Positions 7,822-11,941 of a stretch of DNA of 11,941 bases are shown piece by piece. The position numbers were made by a program, and so were the translations under genes. The stretch is taken from NCBI GenBank assembly GCA_021784635.1, contig JAJYHS010000213.1:1-11941 (forward strand). Direction: 5' to 3'. The first letter of the stretch is position 1; every line of letters begins with the position of its first letter. Source of the stretch: a bacterium. GTDB taxonomy: Bacteria > Bdellovibrionota > Bdellovibrionia > Bdellovibrionales > UBA1609. Under the pieces are notes generated by a model that did no database searches, was not told where the DNA came from, and was given only the letters and a program-made list of their open reading frames with translations.

Positions 7822-8300
7822 CCAACCATCTTGATTTGTGTTCAATTTGCCGACGTAAAAGATGTAGTTCGCGTCGCTTGCCGTAGGTAACGGCGCTATC
7901 GTTCAAGATGGTCAAACGTCGACCTGTCCAAAGTAACTGTGTGAATCTGAGCAACGTCATAAGTAGAGATTTTAGCTTTGGTCAGGAAAACGCAGCTTAA
8001 AGTCGGCGTGGTACTGTGGCGATTTCAAAAGACTTCGCCCAAAATCGAACTTTGACCCCGATGTTGGTCTTCAATTCAAAGTCACCGCTCCGGTCAATAT
8101 CCGCCGCTTACTGACCACGCACGTGGGGACGAGAATTCGGCGCACGTCCTTTTATATGGAATGCCTATCCGCATGGGAGTCGTCCCCATCAGCTCGGTCA
8201 TAACATCGGTTTTCATCAGATCGCGTGTATGCCAGGTAAGATTTGTTTTCGATACGGCAATGTGAACCCAACAATTGTTAAACGATAAACAAATAGAAGA
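7822..8300. other. Gene-poor stretch, probably decayed mobile-element DNA
   Basis: No convincing gene is present. ACCATCTTGA (7825-7834) and TCAAGATGGT (7903-7912) form a perfect 10-bp inverted repeat around a 68-bp spacer. A small hairpin (GCCGT/ACGGC, 7879-7893) lies inside. Around 8030-8090 the text resembles the repeated CAAANTTTGACCCC-like tracts near the ends of some IS21-family elements, which is a weak impression only. A minus-strand frame covering 7688-7960 overlaps the secreted-protein gene and shows no family features. Confidence 0.3.
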
Positions 8301-8723
8301 TTATTTAAACAGTACTAGGACTTTTCCGTCTTTAACCCTTGGAGTCGGTACGATGAGGGCCTGAAAGCCGCGTCTACGAGCCGCATCGCCAATTGCAAGT
8401 TGCACGCAATTTTTTGATTTATGTATTAATTCGTCGCGCGTAATTTTGAATTGAGCCAGCGTCTTTGGGTCAGTCAGGTCAATTACTCTTTCAAGGTGTA
8501 CATGTTCAACTCGAGGCCCATCCGCATCCGCTGTGCTCAAACCGGGTTCGTGAGCTAAAACCGAAAATTGCGTTTCGCCGAAAGCGAAATACTCATCTTT
8601 GTCGTCATCAAAGGAATAAGGTCGATCTCCAAAATTAAGTAACTCTTGGGGTGCAGACGGCGCTGAACTTGTGCCAGAATTCTGATTTTTTGGGGTCAAA
8701 AAGCGGCTAAGCCAATTTTTCAT
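8301..8723 (-). CDS. RES-domain-like protein, possibly degenerate toxin
   Basis: A 140-residue protein. Residues 74-139 follow the C-terminal half of the RES domain: VEHVHLERVIDLTDPKTL, a short helical part, CVQLAIGDAARRRGFQALIVPTPR, and an end in KVLVLF. Residues 45-62 (YFAFGETQFSVLAHEPGL) could match the middle strand and helix that normally carries the conserved Glu. RES toxins consume NAD+ and are usually paired with a Xre/MbcA-type antitoxin. Here no such partner gene is adjacent, the N-terminal third is short and low complexity, and the usual C-terminal Ser position reads Thr. So it may be inactive, immune-tolerated or different in function. The start is supported by AAGGTG 8 nt before the ATG. 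Assignment to RES is from pattern recall and needs a profile search. Confidence 0.55.
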   Translation of the reverse strand: MKNWLSRFLTPKNQNSGTSSAPSAPQELLNFGDRPYSFDDDKDEYFAFGETQFSVLAHEPGLSTADADGPRVEHVHLERVIDLTDPKTLAQFKITRDELIHKSKNCVQLAIGDAARRRGFQALIVPTPRVKDGKVLVLFK

Positions 8724-8793
8724 AACTGTTCACCTTATAGAACTGTTTAGACATTAAATGCAATGGGTATTTCTTCTGTACGGTGTTCGAATC

Positions 8794-8805
8794 CAAATTA
8801 ATTTG
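8794..8805. repeat. 12-bp perfect palindrome upstream of the RES-like gene
   Basis: CAAATTAATTTG is its own reverse complement and lies about 70 bp before the RES-like start codon. It could be an operator for a promoter on the minus strand. Short AT-rich palindromes also occur by chance, so support is weak. Confidence 0.25.
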
Positions 8806-8963
8806 ATTGATTCGCGTGGGAAAATTTTCACATGACCAGATTTCACTTGTTTGAGTGAGATCGCATGGCTGCGAATCTGCCGGGCAGATGGCTATTTTTA
8901 TTCCGTCGAGCTGTTAGGATTCGCGCCGGCGTATTGAAAAGCCGACTAAAAGTCAGTGCTAAA

Positions 8964-9230
8964 TTAACCAGTCTTACTCTTCAATGCTTTTTCAAGTTTT
9001 TCGACACGATCACCGAGGGATTGGTGTTTAAAGGCAGCGTCCCTCAAAAGCTTGTGCATGTAGGTTTGATAACCTGCACCAACCTCATTGGCTTGTCGAA
9101 TAAGTTCTTCCTTAAGATCGCCATCCATCCAAAATGTAACTCGATGTTTCTGGTTCTTCGGGTCAAGATATTCGGTGCCCAGTTCGACATCGCCATGCTT
9201 TATTTTTTTATTTTGTCTCGCGTGTTTCAT
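8964..9230 (-). CDS. Ribbon-helix-helix (CopG/BrnA-like) antitoxin-type protein
   Basis: An 88-residue protein with a ribbon-helix-helix core: a beta strand HRVTFWMDGDL (29-39), helix 1 KEELIRQANEV and helix 2 GYQTYMHKLLRDAA. The GxGYQTxxxxxLR pattern is typical of BrnA-like and CopG-like repressors that neutralise type II toxins. The N-terminal 28 residues are basic, and residues 70-84 could form a coiled coil. The start is supported by GGAGG about 7 nt upstream. Its first 23 bp overlap the end of the DUF4160 gene, so the two are translationally coupled. By family knowledge it would bind DNA as a dimer and repress its own operon; the TGTCA repeats at 9516-9544 are candidate sites. Confidence 0.72.
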   Translation of the reverse strand: MKHARQNKKIKHGDVELGTEYLDPKNQKHRVTFWMDGDLKEELIRQANEVGAGYQTYMHKLLRDAAFKHQSLGDRVEKLEKALKSKTG

Positions 9231-9459
9231 TCCATACCTCCAGCCAGTCGTCTTGGTTTTTGGATACTATTTCTAAAATGACTGCCTCAGCCGATGCTTT
9301 AAATCCTCGAAGCTCGATGACCTCAATCTCGTCTAATCTCACCTTGGCATAAGCATCATGGTTTTCGGGCGTACCACGATAAACTGTCACGTGCGGATAT
9401 CCATGGTCCTTGGTGTGGATAATAAAAATGAGGTTTATGATCTTCAGAACCGTTGGCAT
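9208..9459 (-). CDS. DUF4160 family protein, putative toxin partner
   Basis: An 83-residue DUF4160 protein. It begins MPTVLKIINLIFIIHTKDHGYPHVTVYRG, the family pattern MPxVLRxxxFxFxxxxxxxxPPHxHV. It continues with VRLDEIEVIELRGFKASAEAVILEIV and ends NQDDWLEVWNE, which also matches the family. The internal ATG at 9459 is chosen because the family begins with MPT; the in-frame upstream ATG at 9552 would add 31 residues without homology. The biochemical role of DUF4160 is not established; such genes are usually found in pairs with small partner genes and look like toxin-antitoxin modules. Here the partner is a ribbon-helix-helix protein. A second DUF4160 copy lies at 11361-11603. Confidence 0.75.
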   Translation of the reverse strand: MPTVLKIINLIFIIHTKDHGYPHVTVYRGTPENHDAYAKVRLDEIEVIELRGFKASAEAVILEIVSKNQDDWLEVWNETRETK

Positions 9460-9515
9460 ATCAAGGTCATTGTGCCATATATATATGCATATAGCAATAT
9501 CTGGCGTTAGATGTC

Positions 9516-9544
9516 TGTCAAAAGATTTGTCAGAAAAGTGACAA
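9516..9544. promoter_or_regulatory. Phased TGTCA/TGACA repeats, candidate operator
   Basis: TGTCA occurs at 9516-9520 and 9528-9532, and its reverse complement TGACA at 9539-9543. The steps are 12 and 11 bp, close to one helical turn. The last two form an inverted repeat TTGTCA-GAAAAG-TGACAA (9527-9544). The site lies in the divergent region between the DUF4160 operon and the peptidase gene and could bind the adjacent ribbon-helix-helix protein, a class that uses short repeated half sites. Confidence 0.45.
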
Positions 9545-9631
9545 TTAACCATCTAAAGCCCGAATGGGTTATTTAAGTAAATGAAATTATTGATAAACTT
9601 ACGGCTCAAATATTGCTACTTTACAGAGTTT

Positions 9632-10684
9632 ATGAGTGTTTTAAAAGCAGCCGGAACTAGTGGCATTATTTTATTAACTCTCTTTTCGACCAGTGGACGT
9701 AGTTTTGGCTCGTCGCTGGAAGCCACTTCGGCGCAAATAGGGGTGTTTTGCAATTGTGAATCCGGTGCACAAAGATCACTCCAAAAAAGTGTTATGCAAT
9801 TGCAGTCCGACCTACTCAACTGGACTGGTTTTCGAAAACCCGGACAAATACATTCAAGTAAACTGGGTTGGGTTCATAACGTTCAGAAATCAATCTTTGA
9901 AATCGTGTATCCCAAGGGTAAAGCCGTTATATGGCATTTACCTGCCCCCGCAATGCAAACAAATAACGAGTGGGTTAATTTACAAATTAAAAATTGTCTT
10001 AATCAGAAGATTTCAAATTGCCCGATCTTTGCGGAAAAAGGTGACGGCACTGCATGGTTAACTGGAAATTCATCGACATTAGCAACAGCTGCCCACACGA
10101 TTCACCACTGGGTTAAGACCACGCTAAATGACAATCCAAGCCTTTCGTTAGCACAAATTCGAATTCCGGTATTGCTCTATAAAAATAAAGTTTTAGTAAA
10201 AACTTCGGGGGAGGCAATGTTAGATGCGAGTGACTCTGATCGTTCATATTGGACAACCACACCTCAAGATACAGATGAGGATTTTGCCAAGGAATTCATC
10301 AAAATTAGTTTGGATGCTCCATTAAACGCAAAGCCACTTGTCATGGCTCATAATACTCAACTAACCGATCAGTCGAGGACTTATGAAATAGGATATCCGA
10401 ATAGCACACATGTATTTGCGAAAATTGGCGCAAAAGACGCGCCAGGGCGGGTCTTGGTCATTTCTTCTGGCAAACCAATGGAAGTACCTGGGTATCCAAA
10501 GCAAAATTTGAATGGAGAAAGGCTGCAATTTACAAACGCTGAATATTTTGGGGGCAGCGGGAGCCCAGTACTCAATTCAAATGGCCAAGTGATCGGAATG
10601 GTAATCGCCGGTATGATTGAGCCTGTTGAGGCTTCCGTAGTGCTGAATATTAACTGGCTAAACGCGAATTTTAGCAAACATTAA
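9632..10684 (+). CDS. Exported trypsin-like serine peptidase
   Basis: A chymotrypsin-fold peptidase of 350 residues from the ATG at 9632 (367 from an in-frame ATG at 9581). The catalytic triad can be read. His155 lies in STLATAAHTIHHW (the TAAH motif), Asp217 in DEDFAKEFIKISLDAPL (the DxAxxxL pattern), and Ser309 in YFGGSGSPVLNSNGQVIGM (the GxSGSPV motif). The N-terminal 25 or so residues from the 9632 start form a signal peptide (MSVLKAAGTSGIILLTLF). Between this and the peptidase domain is a region of about 110 residues containing CNC, which has no recognised domain. The GSGSPV motif is like that of glutamyl-endopeptidase-type and other bacterial trypsin-like enzymes that process or degrade proteins outside the cytoplasm. 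It is divergent from the DUF4160 operon and AT-rich compared with the core. Neither start has a good ribosome-binding site. Confidence 0.82.
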   Translation: MSVLKAAGTSGIILLTLFSTSGRSFGSSLEATSAQIGVFCNCESGAQRSLQKSVMQLQSDLLNWTGFRKPGQIHSSKLGWVHNVQKSIFEIVYPKGKAVIWHLPAPAMQTNNEWVNLQIKNCLNQKISNCPIFAEKGDGTAWLTGNSSTLATAAHTIHHWVKTTLNDNPSLSLAQIRIPVLLYKNKVLVKTSGEAMLDASDSDRSYWTTTPQDTDEDFAKEFIKISLDAPLNAKPLVMAHNTQLTDQSRTYEIGYPNSTHVFAKIGAKDAPGRVLVISSGKPMEVPGYPKQNLNGERLQFTNAEYFGGSGSPVLNSNGQVIGMVIAGMIEPVEASVVLNINWLNANFSKH

Positions 10685-11074
10685 AGAAACTAAAATTTTT
10701 CTGTGACAAGTTTTGCATTGGCTTTTAATCAAGATGGATTACAACTGTAGCGAGACCAGAGTAATTTTTCGAGAATTTGAAAACCATGAATTGAGAGCAT
10801 TCATGAAAATTAAATGGATTAAAACTCACGCGGTCGAGCAGAAATTTATGAAATCTACACAAATCTCGATCTAAATTTTTCCTCAGTAACCGTTTAAATC
10901 GTTTAGGAAAATCAAAATTTGTTTGGCAGGTGTGTTATCAAAACCACTAAATTCCATGGCTGCCTGTGAAAAATTGTTCGCAGGCTTTTAAGTTTTATAT
11001 ATTTGAATGAATTTAACGCTCGCAATCTGTAGCGGTGTGAATAGAATCCAGGTATGTTGACCACAAACGCGCAC
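10685..11074. other. AT-rich gene-free stretch
   Basis: No gene with family features is visible on either strand. It holds CATGAAT (10785-10791) and ATTCATG (10799-10805), a perfect 7-bp inverted repeat with a 7-nt loop, and the plus-strand terminator near 10962. The base composition is clearly more AT-rich than in the core region. Confidence 0.5.
10962..10989 (+). terminator. Intrinsic terminator, plus strand
   Basis: GCCTGTGAA (10962-10970) pairs with TTCGCAGGC (10977-10985) with one G-U pair, giving a 9-bp stem and a 6-nt loop. It is followed by TTTTAAGTTTT. It is the first terminator-like element after the peptidase gene, about 280 bp beyond its stop, so it would end that transcript with a long 3' region. 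Confidence 0.5.
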
Positions 11075-11102
11075 AAAAAATGGGGCCTCAGTTGAGACCC
11101 CA
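11075..11102 (-). terminator. Intrinsic terminator of the DUF4160-DUF2442 operon
   Basis: On the minus strand TGGGGTCTCA pairs with TGAGGCCCCA (one G-U pair), giving a stem of 9-10 bp with a tight loop, followed directly by TTTTTT. It begins about 20 bp after the DUF2442 stop codon. This is the clearest terminator in the window. Confidence 0.85.
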
Positions 11103-11122
11103 CATCTTCGCTCTTTATACGC

Positions 11123-11386
11123 TTACCAATCGATTGCACGTCGCCCGAGCACTATACCTTCAGTGGATAAGTGCTCATTTAAGTCTGGCCACTCAATACC
11201 AATTCCCTGGGCCAAAATTCGAAAGTTATTTCGGACCTTTTTGCTTGCTTTGACAAGTTTAGGGTAAAATTCCAGCGGATTATGCACTTCGCGGCCATCG
11301 GCCAAGGTCACGCACAACTGAGTGTCCGTGACTTCGACGTTAATCAACCTAAAATCATACTCATTTTTTTCTGCTGTTGAACTCAT
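11123..11386 (-). CDS. DUF2442 family protein, putative antitoxin
   Basis: An 87-residue DUF2442 protein. The family pattern is visible: INVEVTDTQLCVTLADGREVHNPLEFYPKL, then NNFRILAQGIGIEWPDLNEHLSTEGIVLGR at the C-terminal end. The ATG at 11386 has AGGAGA about 7 nt upstream and is preferred over the TTG at 11401. The first 26 bp overlap the DUF4160 gene. DUF2442 and DUF4160 genes are frequently adjacent and are regarded as putative toxin-antitoxin partners; the biochemical function has not been settled as far as I know. An intrinsic terminator ends the operon. Confidence 0.85.
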   Translation of the reverse strand: MSSTAEKNEYDFRLINVEVTDTQLCVTLADGREVHNPLEFYPKLVKASKKVRNNFRILAQGIGIEWPDLNEHLSTEGIVLGRRAIDW

Positions 11387-11603
11387 TCCATTTCTCCTCA
11401 ATCAGTTTTTCGTTTTCTTCCAGAATCGACCGCACACGCGACAGATCCACCGGCTTCATTCCAAAATTCTTTGCCAGTCGTACCGGGTTCATCCAAAACT
11501 TTGCGGCTCCGTCGCCTTTTTCGACATGAATGTGAATTGGTTCATTGCCCTCATCCGAAAAAAAGAAAAACTTGAATCCATCAACCCTCAAAATAACCGG
11601 CAT
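11361..11603 (-). CDS. DUF4160 family protein
   Basis: An 80-residue DUF4160 protein with the complete family pattern: MPVILRVDGFKFFFFSDEGNEPIHIHVEKGDG, AAKFWMNPVRLAKNFGM, and a C-terminal helix SRVRSILEENEKLIEEKWNEF. The histidines in PIHIHVE are the most conserved part of the family. An AAGGTG site lies about 8 nt before the ATG. It overlaps the DUF2442 gene downstream by 26 bp and forms a two-gene operon with it. It is a distant paralogue of the DUF4160 protein at 9208-9459, sharing the MPxxL start and the WNE end but lacking close identity. Confidence 0.85.
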   Translation of the reverse strand: MPVILRVDGFKFFFFSDEGNEPIHIHVEKGDGAAKFWMNPVRLAKNFGMKPVDLSRVRSILEENEKLIEEKWNEFNSRKK

Positions 11604-11672
11604 ACTATAGACACCTTCGAAGTTTTTGCTTCAACTGCCACTCCAATCGAAGTCGTCGAGTAAGAAATGAAT

Positions 11673-11941
11673 TTACACAGCCGACGGTGGAAACTGCGTC
11701 GCTTCGAGGGCTTGATTTAATCTTTGGGCTTCGGCAGCTTGCTGTTCGGCGAGTTCTTTTGCTTTCGCTTCGTCACGCTTCATAGCGAGCTTCTCCTGGT
11801 GGATACTTCCGTGCGAACATTTGGCAATGACTGCGCAAGCACGGTAGCTTAATCCACTTTTTAGAAGCTTTCTTATTAAATCAGAATCTCTTAGCTTCTT
11901 TCTCCCTATCAATTTGCCCTTCGCGCGAGCATTGGCAAGTC
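11673..11941 (-). CDS. Serine recombinase (resolvase/invertase type), C-terminal part, cut by window edge
   Basis: The frame is open to the window end, so the gene continues beyond 11941. The visible 89 residues begin LANARAKGKLIGRKKLRDSDL, which matches the hinge between the long helix E and the C-terminal domain of resolvases and invertases (family pattern GLANAKAKGKxLGR). The following LIRKLLKSGLSYRACAVIAKCSHGSI is the helix-turn-helix that binds the crossover site. About 35 charged, Ala-rich residues follow, longer than the usual tail. The TTG at 11912 could be mistaken for a start, but homology continues upstream of it. The catalytic Ser domain lies outside the window. It could be an accessory resolvase or invertase of the island, or a plasmid- or transposon-derived copy. 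Confidence 0.75.
   Translation of the reverse strand, partial: LANARAKGKLIGRKKLRDSDLIRKLLKSGLSYRACAVIAKCSHGSIHQEKLAMKRDEAKAKELAEQQAAEAQRLNQALEATQFPPSAV

Noticed and set aside
7688..7960. 90-residue minus-strand frame
   Set aside because: Half of it is antisense to the secreted-protein gene, the rest crosses the inverted repeat, and it shows no family pattern.
8020..8240. IS21-type element remnant
   Set aside because: Only a vague resemblance to terminal repeats is visible. No istA or istB coding similarity could be found in any frame, so it is noted as gene-poor DNA only.
8865..9281. 138-residue plus-strand frame
   Set aside because: It is antisense to the ribbon-helix-helix gene, which has a strong ribosome-binding site and a clear family pattern.
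9470..9495. TA-repeat palindrome CATATATATATG as an operator
   Set aside because: Alternating AT runs are self-complementary by nature, and there is no sign of a specific site.
10912..11139. 75-residue minus-strand frame downstream of DUF2442
   Set aside because: It runs across the terminator hairpin and T-run of the preceding operon and has no family features.

Overview
The window joins a conserved chromosomal segment (about 1-6445) to a decayed accessory island (about 6445-11941). An outer-membrane lipoprotein of the LPS-export machinery (LptE), a PilZ protein and CCA-encoding tRNA genes point to a Gram-negative bacterium. The gene set, the codon use and the serine-recombinase tail that reads through a tRNA suggest Bdellovibrionota or a related former deltaproteobacterial lineage. 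That placement is inference and was not tested.

Core region: rpsT (+) is convergent with a minus-strand cluster lptE-holA-pilZ, and the rpsT and pilZ tails overlap by 14 bp. Divergent from lptE is a plus-strand group: a class V aminotransferase whose stop codon directly abuts the start of a short D-3-phosphoglycerate dehydrogenase (together a likely serine-synthesis pair), then purA. tRNA-Lys(UUU) and tRNA-Glu(UUC) follow.

Accessory region: it begins at the 3' end of tRNA-Glu. First comes the C-terminal remnant of a large serine recombinase whose reading frame continues antisense through the tRNA, then an IS3-type transposase remnant with a possible IS end. Further right are an unrecognised secreted protein, a gene-poor stretch, a RES-like protein, a DUF4160/ribbon-helix-helix pair, a divergent exported trypsin-like peptidase, an AT-rich gene-free stretch with a plus-strand terminator, a DUF4160/DUF2442 pair with its own minus-strand terminator, and the C-terminal end of a resolvase-type serine recombinase cut by the window edge. 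The layout is that of a tRNA-anchored island that has lost its integration functions and now carries toxin-antitoxin-like cargo and exported proteins.

The most notable points are two DUF4160 modules within about 2.4 kb that share one organisation but have unrelated partner proteins, and phased TGTCA repeats between one of these modules and the peptidase gene. Others are a very good promoter that would give a leaderless aminotransferase mRNA, and a near-perfect 16-bp direct repeat directly before the start of the secreted protein.
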